Shown here piece by piece: positions 31,320 through 44,794 of a DNA stretch of 64,000 nucleotides (within the stretch, counting starts at the first letter, position 1; the number at the start of each line of letters is the position of its first letter). The position numbers and the translations under genes were made by a program. The DNA is from Tillus elongatus (Eukaryota > Arthropoda > Insecta > Coleoptera > Cleridae), in NCBI GenBank assembly GCA_964006375.1, contig OZ023267.1, positions 15,697,471-15,761,470 of the forward strand, written 5' to 3'. The notes beneath the pieces are model-generated. The model saw nothing but the letters and a program-made list of their open reading frames with translations, had not been told where the DNA came from and did no database searches.

Positions 31320-33345
31320 GAAGTCCTCGGGACAAAAGAGCGGGCGCAACAAGATGTTCTATGTCTGGTGACCTGGACAGTAAAAGGGTGCATTTGCTCT
31401 GTTCCCCTGGTAGATCTGTTGGGGACAGCAGGTGGAAAAACTATGGAAGAAAGCTCATCTGAGGAGTGCCCGTGCAGATATCTATAAAAGAGAGAGAAAG
31501 AGAGAGAGAGAGGTCACCAACGGCACGTCGGTGGGCAAGGGATGGCAGACTTTGGGTGAGGGTAGGGTCACCGATGAGACGTATAGCTCTCTTCTGAATG
31601 GAGTCCAGGATAGCGAGTGTAGAAGCGGCAGCGGGACCCCAGATGTAGAAGCAGTATTCGAGGTTTGGCCTTATTTGTGAAGTACATACGGTATAGAGAT
31701 TAGCTGGTGAAGAGTATTTGCGAGCCCGAAAGAGGAAACCTAATTTCTTAGCAGGGCTTCTGCAATTGATATTACATGTTGGTGCCAATTGAGATTTTGA
31801 TCCACAGAAATGCCAACAAGTGAAAAGGACTCATTACTTTGAATAACTTGGTTGTTCATTGTGATGGGTCTAGGGCTGGTGTATCTCTTATGAGATAGAA
31901 AACAAGACTAAAATTTTGTGGAGTCGAATTGTACGAGATTTCTACTTCACCAGTCTAATATTTTTTGGAGATCCATAGAACCCTCCATGAGTCTGCGATC
32001 CTCATCTTATTGGGCTGAAGGGACAAGCTTAGAATATTATATATTTGAGTGGAGGGTGCTATCGTCCGCGTAACTGTGAACTGGGTTGGATGTGCTAAAA
32101 AGGAGGTCATTGATGCGGAGAAGAAACAAAGTAGGTGCTAAAGCTGAACCTTAAGGGACTCCTGCATTAATTGGATACAGTTTAGAGGAATGGCCATCCA
32201 CGACAACAAAAATGCTCCGGTCGGAGGGGAAATTTGCTGTCCAGGTATAGAGGTTTGGTGATAGGCCATAGGCCGGGAGTTTATTAAGCAGCGCTGCGTG
32301 CCAGACCTGGTCGAATGCTTCGGATATGTCTAGAGCGACAATCTGGGATTCACCTTGTAGTTCCATAGACTTGTTCCAAGACTGGGTGACAAAGGAAAGG
32401 AGGTCGGCAGTTGATCTGCGCTGACGAAATCCATACTGCCTGTTGTGGATTATACTGTGTTTTTCAAGAAGTTTGGGTAATTCGGTGTTTATATACTTTT
32501 CCATCACTTTAGAGACGACTGAAAGGAGAGAAATAGGCCTGTAGTTGCTAGGAAGCGCTTTGGACCCTTTCTTGGGGGTGGGTTGTACTCGAGCAGTTTT
32601 CCAGTTACCAGCGAATATGCCTATATCGTAAGATGTCAGAAACAGACGAGTCAGGACACGAGCAAGTTCTGGCGCGTATTTTTTGAGAACAATTGCTGCG
32701 ATCTTGTCAAGGCCAGAGGCTTTCCTGGCATTAAGAGAAGAGAGCACCTTCCGTACCTTTTTAGTTCTGAAAATGATATCCGTCATTTTATGCGAGACAT
32801 TGGGGACTGTTGGTGGTTGAACATTTGGAGGTGGGTTGAGAGTAGAATTGCCGACGAACAACGAGGCAAAAAGTTCAGCCTTGCCCAGGACGGTAGAAAC
32901 AATTTCCTCCCTTAAAACAAGAGGTGAGAACGTGCTCTTGCAGCAATTATTCCCAATAAATTGAGCAGGAACCCAGAAGGAGCTTGAGAGGACCTTGTTT
33001 TTGCTGTGGTTATTAAACGAGTTTTTTTGCCTCAAAGAATGCGGACATAGCGGTTTCTTGCGTCGTTAAATGCCTGACGGTTTTCTTGACTTGGATTGTG
33101 TAGAAGCGTTTTGTGAGCTTTGACCTTTTCAAGTCTGGCTTTGTCACAGGATTGAGAGAACCTGGGCTTTTGAGTGGCTGAAGAGGTTTTTTGTGTACGT
33201 GGAATAAATAATTCCATGCCAATTTGGATAATTTCGGTGACGTTTTGTGAGATATCAGAGGGGTCAGGATGAGAGAAGCAGACAGACTCCCATGGAAATG
33301 AGGAAAATTAATCCCGCATTTCGTCCGCGTTCGCCGAGTTGTAGT
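31320..33345 (-). mobile_element. LINE copy 3, 5'- and 3'-truncated
   Basis: The same LINE family as 19160 and 28363 on the other strand, about 2 kb. It begins inside ORF2 near 33340 and stops near the FVPR segment at 31320, so the 3' UTR is missing. Internal (GA)n expansion at 31488-31512. Confidence 0.85.
31441..33270 (-). pseudogene. LINE ORF2 reverse transcriptase, broken
   Basis: Reverse transcriptase of a Jockey-like LINE. Recognisable blocks in order on the minus strand: RKASGLDKIAAIVLKKYAPE, GNWKTARVQPTPKKGSK and NYRPISLLSVVSKVMEKYI, QYGFRQRRSTADLL, VALDISEAFDQVWH, then INAGVP followed by a stop where Q is expected (GVPQGS), and YADDSTLHS with the catalytic aspartates. Further downstream come AEALLRN, RKYSSPANLY and DSIQKRAIRLIG. 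The longest open part is 32151-33035. The stop after GVP (about 32148-32150) and later stops and frameshifts kill it. No endonuclease domain remains. Confidence 0.87.
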
Positions 33346-36300
33346 GCCAAAATAAGGTTTTAATAGATTTTCGTTCAAACAAATTATTTTATTTTCAATC
33401 TTAATGAGAGATTTGGTATATAATTTGAACTTTATGTATGTTTTTAGCAGAATCTTGTGTAAAAAAATATTTAGCCAAATTTGATGCCTGAATTCATGAA
33501 AAAAAGACAAATCTGCCATTAAAAACGTTTTCACGAAATTTCACTACCATAACGCACTTGCTGCGTCCAGACTTTTATAAATAAGAATAGCTAACAAGCT
33601 GCTAAGTGGTGTAGAATGAGCTGAAAAGTGGGTAGGAAGTGTAATCTTTCTTTGCGTTTGTAAATACAGAAGGCATGCCATTATTCGGTATTTATTATTT
33701 ATTTTCGTGTTATTATTACATAACTTTCACACGAATCACTATCAAGAGTGTATTTTGAATAGAATAAGCAGCCATCACATTTGTTGTAAAAATGCATGTA
33801 GCTCATAAGGCAGTAGACGAGGCAGACAATAAATCATTTCGCACATTTAGTTTCTTACATCCACGGGCATGGTCCTCACGAAACACATAATGCATTGTGA
33901 ATTCACACTAACTGACTTTGAACATTCTTTAAAATTTATTACACTTTTTCCACGGCAGTCATCTACCTTGAGGAGCTATTTTGTAAGGAAAAGAAAAATA
34001 ACTCCTCTTGAAATCATAAATATTTCAGTGAAAATTTCCAAGTGTAGGTAGAAAAAGTCTTGGTTGAAACGACACGATCTTTTAAATTGTTGATGTGCAT
34101 ATTAGGACTCATTTATCTCATACACTGGCTTCATATAACATCATCATCCTCTTTTGTGTGACGCCAGTATTCGTAGTTACTTTAGCCTGCTGATCGATGC
34201 CTCCCATATAGTGAGAGTGTAAGCCTGCACGTTATAAAACGAGCCTGAAATGCCTAAAGTCTTCAAGTAGGTGGAACATCAGCCTGCTTAAAGTATTCCT
34301 TTGAGCAAAACTTAAAGTTTATAAAGATAATATACCTGAAACGAGAAGGAAATTGATGATTTATAGGTGCAGGAACATAATTGAAGTTAACGCGCTCGTG
34401 TACTCTGGAGATTACAAGTAAATTTCTCATGGTAACACTTCTTTTTCGGAAGTTGAAAGATGGATTGCTATCAGCATGAATAAAATAGCTTAAAATGCTC
34501 TCAACGTTTTTCTTCTTCGTAAACAAACGCCTAAAAAGTTTCGAATTCTGGCAACAGAGCGAGGGAAGTATTACGCTTAAAATTTGAAATAACGGAATAT
34601 TGATTGCTTCCAGCAAATTATGCAAATACGTATCTTATTTACCGGTCCTTGCCAATCCATTGTGATTTCAATTAAAATGTAACCTTATTTAACAATAAAA
34701 GTTACCGATTCCCAGTCAAAATCATATCGTTTAGGTCGAACGTATAACTAGTTCGCTGCAGTCGGCACTTAAATAGTGTTACGAATTCCATCTTTTTAAT
34801 CCTCAGTTGGTGACATGGTCGAAATGTAACACAACTGGTGACGTGATGTCTCTCATGACCCCAAGATTCTTACGACAGAAAAAAAATAAATATGTTTGAA
34901 AGTTCACTGAATATTAATTAGATTGTGAGACGGTTCTAAACCTCTCTTTATATTTCTGACAGCTTGTTAACTTCAGGGGTGAAAAACATGGTTAATATAT
35001 GGAGATAATACTCACTAGTGAACACTCTGTAGTTAATAGTTTGCATGTTTTGGTATATAAACAGTTTGTTTGTAATGCACACTTGTAAAACCTTGGAAAG
35101 GCGTCAATTACACTTTCACTTTTAATGTAGTTTAAGGTTTAATACCAATAAACAACTCTCTTCATCTAAGTTCACTTGTAAGAATTAACCTAAGTCCAAA
35201 ACAGTAAACAAGTTTATATTTGAGGTTTTGTTTACATTTTTAATAATAGCAATTGCCCTTAGGTATGTACTGTCTCCTTCTCTATTTTGACAATCCATGT
35301 TTTCTATCTCACTCTTTAGTGTATAGTATCATCTTTTTCATTCTCTCTCTTTCTCGCAGATATAATTTCTGAAATTAATAAAATTCATTTAAAAGGAAAT
35401 ATTAACATCTCTCTTATCACTTCTTATCAAATTCCAACAAGTTTTTGTTCTTTGGTTCAAGATTAATATTCACATGAAATTACATTTTTACTAATATTCC
35501 TGTAACTGAACAATAAAGTTGACTGCAGCTAGAAGCTGGATTTAGTTACAACTTTACAATTAATTACTTTAATTATTAAGGTTCAGTGGTAATTATTTAT
35601 GTTTTGTGAAACAAGAAACCTCATCTATTTGGGTAAGCTTTTATAGTTTGTTAAATTTTCCCCACATTTATTCTGCCTAATAAAAACAAAAACAATTGAA
35701 ATAAGTAGTACCTGCTGAGAAAGCTATTTATTCATTGTAGGGTTTCTTGTCGGGGGCTGAAATCTGGTGGTGTTTTCTGCTTTTACTGGGTCAGCACTCA
35801 CACCTGAGGGCCCAAAGAAGTCAAAGGACAAGGACTAAGTTCCAGATAAGTCCACAAAGTATTTTGTTTGTTTATTTTGTGTAACTGTTGTTAATTTTTG
35901 AGTAGTACACCTACAATCAGATGATTATTAAGCTATACATACGTTTAAGTTGATGTTTAACCTTGTCTTTGTGTGTAAACTCGAACAGTCGACTGTAAGG
36001 GGGATCTCTGCATCTTTGTTAAATTAATAATTACATCTTTGACACAGTAACACATTTTTTTTTACCATCGCTGAGTGTCAGCCTAAAATACAACAATTAA
36101 TGAATGTAACCATTCCTCACTTATGGTGTTGTGATTCCAGCTATTAAATTTCACTTACTGTTGATGTCGTACTTATTTAACTATCAGATAATTAACTAAA
36201 ATAATTTGTGTCGAATAATTTATTGATTTATAAACTTCTAACCCCCAAAAGCCGTTCTTTGAACATCTGTTGCACCTGTCACTAGAAATAGGCAGATAGT

Positions 36301-36750
36301 CGTGGCCTATCTGCTGAGCCTGGTACCAACTGCCGACGCTGAAGTTCCCAATTTCCAGGTGTAGCGTAACAATTCTCTATTCTTTCTCTTTTACTCTTCC
36401 CTGTGGTTTGTTTAATTTCCTTTTCCTTCTTTCTTTATTTTTCCGAAACCTCCCTTTTCCTAAATTGTAACGGGCCAGAAGCCGGGCAAGCTTTTAATTA
36501 TTTTTATTATTATTAAGAAAACCCGTGACAATTGATGATAAACACATATTATTGGAGTATTGAATATAAACATAAATATTTCAGTAAACTTTGAAGTAGT
36601 CATATTAGACAGAAAAACACTTTGATATGACAAAAAAAAAACAACAATGAAAAAGAATAACTTAGCTCGAGTTAGATTAAGTGAAAACAAGATTTGAAAA
36701 TTAAACTGTTTATTGAAAAACATAAAATAAACACAATATCCTATAATACA
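33346..36750. other. No gene recognised
   Basis: 3.4 kb of AT-rich sequence. An inverted piece of the R start (ACTACCATAACGCACTTGC) lies at 33524-33574. GC-richer patches at 35750-35830 and 36240-36370 could be remnants of an LTR but have no partner. Short ATG frames are unconvincing. Confidence 0.45.
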
Positions 36751-36754
36751 AAAG

Positions 36755-37405
36755 TCTGGACGCAGCTAGGGCGTTATGGTAGTGAAATTTCATAAAAATG
36801 TTTTTAATAGGAAATATATAATTTGTTTTTCAAGAAAGCTTGCATCAAATTTGGTTACCAGTATAACCTATATAGGAGAAACAATGTACCATATTTCATC
36901 AAAATAACTTTTTTGTTAGAAAATGTACATAAATCTTCCGAAAATAAACTTTAAATGTGCCAAAAAAAAAACTGGTTTCCTGGTCAACGAACCTTAGGTT
37001 AATAGTATATTAAGCGATCGAAAGAAGCATTTTATAAAAAATCGCTACCATAACGTACTTGCTGAGTCCGGAATTTATTTTCTTACAAACATGCATTATC
37101 TTTCGATGGAAAATGCAAGAATTTCAATAATATAAGGCGTGTTCGATTAGGAAAAAAAGTATACCTTATGGGCCATCTTGTGCTTGTAAAAATAATTTTA
37201 TAAGATGCAGCATCAGACATCGTATAATTAACATATACATTTTTTTCTCATATCTTGTATAATAATGGATATATTGAGCTTTACCCTAGAAATGCGTTAC
37301 CCGGTATATATGAAAACAGATAAAACTGAAACTAGCCCGGGTATTGGTTCTATAGGGCCTAGTTCGCGCTCATTTGAAGACATCTTTTTAAAATTCAAAA
37401 GTCAA
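36755..37405 (+). mobile_element. R repeat copy, short form
   Basis: Starts GTCTGGACGCAGCTAGGGCG, has the inverted copy of that start at about 37042-37076, and continues to the GAAACTAGCCCGGG...TCATTTGAAGA segment without a long (AT)n array. The 3' hairpin end is missing. Confidence 0.75.
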
Positions 37406-38099
37406 ATAAAATTGTATGCAACTATATGAGTAAAATTGTGATCGCCAAAAATAAATATGAATGTATGCGCTGTGCTCTTAATCTATTGCCATTAGCACGG
37501 CCATATTCAAAATGCATATCTGCCATTTCGGAATTGGTATAATTCACCATTTTATTCACTTATTTGTTCTAAGTGTTTAAAAAATTCTTGATAGATTGAC
37601 AACAACCAGAAAAATTAATATTAGTGTAATTATGACGTTATTTGACAGCCTACCAAGTACTTGATTTTTCAGCAAATAACAACCACTACATTCATGTGAC
37701 ATCTATCTAAGTAATATTTTATTTTTTTTTGTGATGAAAGTAACAGTTTTATGAGAAAATGTCAGGACATGAAAAAGTTGCTAAATGAATCCTTATTTCT
37801 AAAGATTAAAAAAAAAATAGAAAACGGTACACACAATAAAAAGTACTGATAAAAAATAATGTAAGGGTAGGTTTTTTCACCCTCTTGTGATAACATTATA
37901 GGGTTACAAAATCCATTTAAAACTGTAATTTTGTTAGCCTTATGCATCTGCAAAATTTCGTTTTTTTAAATTATTTCATAACGGAGAAATTTAATGAAAA
38001 CTTTTTTTGCCAAAATTTCAAAGGGCTGTAACTTGGAGGAGAAGGGGTTTCAAGAAAAACTTTATAGAAAAGACACCCCGTATTTTTCGCCAAAGAATC
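37406..38099. other. No gene recognised
   Basis: AT-rich. GAATCACCCTGTA at about 38096 resembles the end of element A, but no second end is visible. Confidence 0.4.
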
Positions 38100-38139
38100 A
38101 CCCTGTAAAATTTTTCGCATCAATTTAGAAAAACCACCT

Positions 38140-38372
<233 letters not shown>

Positions 38373-38374
38373 CA

Positions 38375-39325
38375 AGGCTATTTGATGTTATATTATTAAT
38401 TTGTCATACCTGGTATACAAATTATCCTTATTTTTTGCATAAAATGTTTTGTTATATGAATTATATCTGCAATTCCTTACCTGAGCTATATTTATGTATA
38501 ATCCTCTTGGCATCAAAGAAGCTCTTCAACATACAACACAAAGAATGATGTAAATCCTATCGTACAAAGTTTTGTTATTTTCAACCTGATTGTTCAACTT
38601 CTAAGTATAATTCTTTTCTGCAAAAGTATTTGTCATACATTATTCACGCCAGCGTTTTCAGCATAAAAGATTACAGTACAGTATTGAAAAGTAATCCTTC
38701 ATCCAAAAACGCTAAAGGTGAAACATAACTCAATTACCGGAAGCACGCAAGCATACATCATCCTCTATTAAGGCGCATGCAAAAGAATGGAAAACAAGTA
38801 CACGACGTTCTTTCCTCCTCCCTGTTGTTCCGCCACCTTTATTCTTTGTAAAATTTTAAATTGCTATCGCTCAAAGGCACTTATCATTTCTGAGTTGAAA
38901 AACATAATAAACTACGGATTCTTTAAACTAAATAATTGGAAGGGTACTTGGTTATGCTTTCCACTGGCTCAAAGACGTTATTCAGAAGAGAAATGTTATA
39001 CAACATTTCAATGAGCAGTTCTGCCGCACAACAGTAAAACCTAGTAACTCTTAATTTGTAACTTTTCAGTAGGGAAGTCCAAAGTTTTTATATTTCGACT
39101 AAAGATAGTTTTTTTATTAACCACAATTAATTTTTCTGATTCAGATCAGATAAAGTTTTCACTGCTCTTTATGGATATTGGGTACTTACTTATAAAATTT
39201 TTCAATTAAAATGTTTATTAACAAATTTAAAGTTACTTGGCAATTCAAACTTCACTATTACAATAGTAAAAACCAGTAGGTCCACTTGGAGATTTTTCTC
39301 TTTCGCCAGCCATCTATTTTACAAG
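38375..39325. other. No gene recognised
   Basis: AT-rich spacer with two short open frames (38300-38548, 38787-39014) that look accidental. Confidence 0.45.
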
Positions 39326-39328
39326 TGA

Positions 39329-40086
39329 AAAAAGCCTGGACGCAGCAAGTGCGTTATGGTAGTGAATTTTCATAGAAATGATCTGGCACAAAATATTTTA
39401 TTAAAACTTTTTTTCCTGTAACATAGAAATCTAAATTTTGATGTATAGTTCACCTTTTATATCGTAAACGTACCTACCAAATTTGGTTATCATAGATTTG
39501 TTATTTTTTAAGATACAATTTTTTTTCAAATGGAAACTTAAAATTTTCCCGGAAAACCTCGCCCGATGTTTCTGATTAACGAACTTTTAAAGCCATTTAC
39601 AAAAGGAATGTACATGCCAAATTTTATCAAAATCAGCCTATTATTCTTTGAGATAAAATTTTTTTTCGAATGACAATTCAAAATTTTCCCGGAAAACCTC
39701 GTCCGACTTTTTTGACTAACAAACTTGTCAAAGACATTTACAAAAGGAAGGTACATGCCAAATTTTATTAAAAAACGCCCATTATTTTTTGAGATAAGAA
39801 TTTTTTTTGAATGAAAACTCAAAATTTTCTCGGAAAACCTCGTCCGATTTTCCTGGATAACACACTTTTTAAAGCCATTTACAAAAGGAAGGCACATGCG
39901 AAATTTTATCAAAATCGGCCCATTATTTTTTGAGATAAGAATTTTTTTCGAATGATAACTCAAAATTTTCCCGGAAAACCTCGTCCGATTTTCCTGACTA
40001 ACGAACTTATCCAAGCCATTTACAAAAGAAAGGCACATGCCAAATTTTATCAAAATCGGCCCATTATTTTTTGAGTTATCGGTGTG

Positions 40087-40178
<92 letters not shown>

Positions 40179-40314
40179 ATATAAAAATTGAAACTGACCC
40201 CGGATATGGGTTCTAGGGGTCCTAGTTCGCGCTCATTTGCAAATTTTTTTTCAAAATTCGAAAGTCGGGATCTCCCCATTAGTAATTTTTTCTACGAAAA
40301 TTCACTAAAAGCAA
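39329..40314 (+). mobile_element. R repeat copy with 141-bp tandem units
   Basis: Starts CCTGGACGCAGCAAGTGCG, then a unique part, three full plus partial tandem units of about 141 bp (39541-40080), GTTATCGGTGTGATACAT, an (AT)n array (40091-40174), GAAACTGACCCCGGATATGG, GGTCCTAGTTCGCGCTCATT and the end TAATTTTTTCTACGAAAATTCACTAAAA, whose inverted arms form a hairpin. The flanks show no obvious long target duplication. Confidence 0.85.
39541..40080. repeat. Tandem array, unit about 141 bp
   Basis: AAATTTTCCCGGAAAACCTC recurs with small changes at 39541, 39681, 39822 and 39963. Related arrays lie at 42340-42790 (inverted) and 58190-58710. Because 141 is a multiple of three, one minus-strand frame (39538-40092) stays open through all units. 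Confidence 0.9.
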
Positions 40315-40602
40315 GCAAGGCGACTTCCACTGTTTTTAAATCTATATAATCAATTCTTTATTTAAGTATGTAGGGATTGTGGTAATTAAAAACATATTTA
40401 TCCATAGGTAAAATCACTTAATTTGAGTTGCTTTATATAACCTCATAATATTTTCTTCAATGATGCAATGTTTATTTTCTATCAGTAATATGCTTATATT
40501 ATATTATCCAATTAGCTCACCTATTAAAATACGGGTCTTAAACATCGCCAACTTCACACTAATGGGTAGGTACCACTAATCTTTCACTATTAACATTTAT
40601 AA

Positions 40603-40750
40603 GCGCCTCCGTGGCGGTGCGGGAAAGTCGATTCAGACTTTCCAATACGGACTCGGGGGTCGACGGTTCGATCCTCACCGGCGGCGGCTGATTTTTCAAA
40701 ATCACTGTCGTCGTTGAGATCGAGCTCAAGGTGGAGGGTAGGTTAGTTTA
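40603..40750 (+). mobile_element. tRNA-headed SINE fragment
   Basis: GCGCCTCCGTGGCGGTGCGG supplies an A-box-like stretch, GAAAGT...ACTTTC forms an anticodon-like stem, and GACGGTTCGATCC is a good B box at 40661-40673. It is unusually GC-rich against its surroundings. The sequence after it (TCAAAATCACTGTCGTCGTTGAGATCGAGC) looks like a SINE body. It differs from the SINE at 27374. Confidence 0.6.
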
Positions 40751-41667
40751 GATAATTATAAAAGACAAACCTGGATAAGTTCAATGCTAATCATTGTCTG
40801 TAAGGATCTGTTTTAATAGTGCAATGATAATGGCTCAAGATATGAGAACGTCCATTTTTAAAACGCATAGCTTGTCGGTTTAATATTTAGACAAGCGCCA
40901 TGCAATTCATAAAAAAAATATAATAATACATTAATTGAAAATGTTTACAAGCAAGTCGGCTGTCATATTTCAAAACACAGTAACTGTTATTTTCAAAGTT
41001 TTGAGTAAATTAAAGAAAACTTTAAACATATGGCTCTCGAACTATTAAAGATCTTTAAATACAGTTTTAATAGTTTAGGATACCATAATTGAAAGTTATT
41101 TTATACGTAAACAATAACTTAAGATTCTTGCGTTTTTTCAACAAAAAAAAATGCAGTTGCTGTGTTTTGGCATAGATGTTTAATAAAAGTAGAGCAGAGT
41201 ATATAGTAAAAAGCATTGTATCTGCACATAATATTTTTATTTTGGTAACAAACGAAACATAGTTAAACAACAGAAAAGAGATTTTAAACAAAACTATGCT
41301 TATAAGTTCTCGTCTATATCAATATTTCGAATTAAATCGTTTGATGCGTCGTTTACTGGGAGGATTTTCCAAAATAATTGTCTATTTGCTGGCATCAAGG
41401 GAGCGAGAACTTGTATTATTTTTTCTTTTTTTAATTCCTCTGACGTTCACAAATCTGGCATATAAGTTTCAATATTAATCTTTTTTTGAAGGAAATCTAA
41501 ATTTCTGTATTCATCATCGAAATCAGTTTTATAACGCATTTCCTTGGAACCTCTTTGAAAATTGACTTCTACAAGCGAGTTCATCAAAAAATCTTTAAGT
41601 GGATCGTTGCTTTTTCGCGGTTGTCTTTTTTTCTTCTCCTATTTTCGAAAAGGTTGCAAATCGACTA

Positions 41668-41669
<2 letters not shown>

Positions 41670-41736
<67 letters not shown>
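41670..41736. repeat. (AT)n microsatellite within a coding region
   Basis: About 33 AT units between coding blocks 2 and 3 of the DUF7869-like gene. No R sequence flanks it, unlike most other arrays here. Confidence 0.95.
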
Positions 41737-41738
<2 letters not shown>

Positions 41739-42087
41739 TTAACGTTCTTATTGCATTCTTTAAATCATCATAATCATAAATATTCTCCAACCGAGAAATG
41801 CGTTCTCTATGTTTACCGTGAACTCCATCTGCCAACATGTGGGTATGGCCCTTTGTCAAATAGCGAATTGTAATAGTTTTGGGTCCATTTTCTTTATTTG
41901 CAGCTGCTATTAGAGCCGTGAACAATATCCAATTTTTGTTTTGAGCCGAGCAGTTGTCGGCCCAAAGAATGATGTCTTGAACATTTCTTTCTTGCTGTAA
42001 AAATTTGAGAAGAGCGTCAAGAATATTGCAACCATTTCGGCCACCTATGGCTTCATGCCACAGAATACAGTAACTGGTTTTTAGACC

Positions 42088-42963
<876 letters not shown>

Positions 42964-43500
42964 CATTTTGTGCAATGGGGCAAGGGTATCATTAAATAGG
43001 ACGGACGTCTTACAAAGAAAGAATCTTTAGTCGAGGGCATATTCGGAATTAATATAACTTTTTGGAGATCCATTGAGTAGACCAGCAAGGTTTCTTTAAC
43101 ACCACGAAGAGAATCTTCCTCATATTTTCCAAGTGCCTTATTACTTTTTGCTTTATGAAGTTTCAATTCGTCAGATAATTTTAACAGATCATCATTGTTT
43201 CCCGAGTTTCTAGCATCTTCTTGCTGCATTTCCAGTCTTTCGCAGTCAACACATTTAACCGATTTAGGCATGAAGAAAGAAATGTGCTCGGATTTAAGAG
43301 TTTGTCTGTAGACTTCAAGTATACAAATGTTTGGATGTTTTTCGTTAAAATCCTCATACAGCTGCTTAAGGGTAAGGTTTCTTGGTAAGTATATTATATT
43401 AGGTGCATTGTCGCGTCGATAATGGCTCATGCATGGTATCACAGTATCTGGGGAATACCCTTTAATGTTGTTAAAATATTGTTAATGTGTTTCGCCAAAA

Positions 43501-43669
43501 CACAGTAACTACCACTTACTGTGTTACGAGTAAATTCTCGTTTAAGCATCTAACTAAAATATATTTTTCAATTCACAGTAACTGCCACATACTGTGTTAA
43601 GGGTACATTTTTGTAAAACATTCTATTCCGGATGTTGCTTCCAGTACACAGTAAATGCCACATACTGTG
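43501..43669. repeat. Three 23-bp palindromes at exact 73-bp spacing
   Basis: CACAGTAACT...ACTGTG at 43501-43523, 43574-43596 and 43647-43669. Start-to-start distance is 73 bp each time. The 50-bp spacers are only loosely similar. Half-sites (TACTGTGTTTTG) follow at 43746, 43827 (inverted) and 43872. Probable subterminal binding sites of the transposon. Confidence 0.85.
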
Positions 43670-43902
43670 TTTTGCCTATATTTTACTATTGAAAAATAGC
43701 ATTTGCTGGGTTTTGGCGTAGAAAACAAAAAATTTCACTGTAGATACTGTGTTTTGCCAAAATATATGTGCGTAACTATGAAAGATATTCGTATTCTAGG
43801 TAGTGCAATAGACGCGCAATAAACACAGTATCTACTCGGACTAAAAAATGAATATTTGAGAAAAATGTTGGATACTGTGTTTTGAAATGTGGCAGCCGAA
43901 GT

Positions 43903-44325
43903 GGTTGTGGATGGTTCTATTAAGAAATGGCAACTATTCCATTGTTTGTCATTTTATTATAATTTTTAAGCGAAATATGAGACAGTTAGTTGCAACAGTA
44001 TACTTACCATAAATACATTTATGTTAAATTAAAAAAAATAATTCATACGATAGAAGAATTTTTATATATTTTGTCATTATTCAGTAGTAGCTGACACTTT
44101 TCCGAAGAGTTTATCACTCTATTGCACTATATATTTTCAGGATGTGGCAAATCAAATCTCACAATATTCATTTTCAAAATCACATTTATAGGGTATCTTT
44201 TTCGACCTCTTTCTAAATTGGATGCATTTCATCTGATTGAGTTTATTTGTTTATTCATTAGAACTGCTCCATATATCTTTACAAGATATCGGAAATAGTC
44301 AAAATACAAAAACCAGCTTATCAAC
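43903..44325. other. No feature recognised
   Basis: AT-rich spacer between the DUF7869 transposon and a LINE fossil. Confidence 0.5.
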
Positions 44326-44326
44326 G

Positions 44327-44790
44327 CTAAAATTTAAAATTAAAATATTCGTCCACAGAATAAAAAGAATGCCCTCTAAAAAACGATTTTAAAGCAAGCT
44401 TAAATTGCCTGAGGCTGCTCAAATTGTTGACGCTGTCAGGTAAATGATTATATGAGCGTACTGCAGTGTTGCGAGGTGTCCGATTAATCTGTTCGATCCT
44501 ATAAGGGAGAACATACAAATCTTTAGCCTGTCTTGTTTAATACGCTGTAATATTACCGCAGGTACTAAAAATAGCTATTTGTTTTCTGACATAGCAAAGC
44601 GCCTCAAGCATATATAGGCACGTCACTGTTAAAATGCCATACCGTATAAATAATGGTCTACAAGATGCGGAAGACGGCAGGCCAAACATGGTGCGGACAA
44701 TTCTCTTCTGTATCAACAGCACCCTCCCCAGATGCACACAGCAAACCATATGCCAGGAGACAGTTGACACTACCATAGTAGCATGTCAAC
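44327..44790 (-). pseudogene. LINE ORF2 C-terminal fossil
   Basis: Minus strand: LIQKRIVRTMFGLPSSASCR, PLFIRYGILTVTCLYMLEAL, then after a break LPYRIEQINRTP, YNHLPDSVNNLSSLRQFKLA, FYSVDEYFNF. This is the end region of a Jockey/R1-like LINE reverse transcriptase protein, from a different family than the copies at 19, 28 and 32 kb. One frameshift or stop lies near 44520-44535. Confidence 0.75.
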
Positions 44791-44794
44791 AACG

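Noticed and set aside
34750..34870. TGTAACACAACTGGTGACGTG looked like an LTR end with primer site
   Set aside because: No partner LTR, polypurine tract or gag/pol sequence is nearby, so support is too thin.
35750..36370. GC-richer patches resembling solo LTRs
   Set aside because: No repeated partner in the window and no clear target duplication.
43501..43669. Regular 23-bp palindromes with 50-bp spacers looked CRISPR-like
   Set aside because: They are inside a eukaryotic DNA transposon, the spacers are related to one another and no cas genes exist; subterminal transposase sites explain them better.
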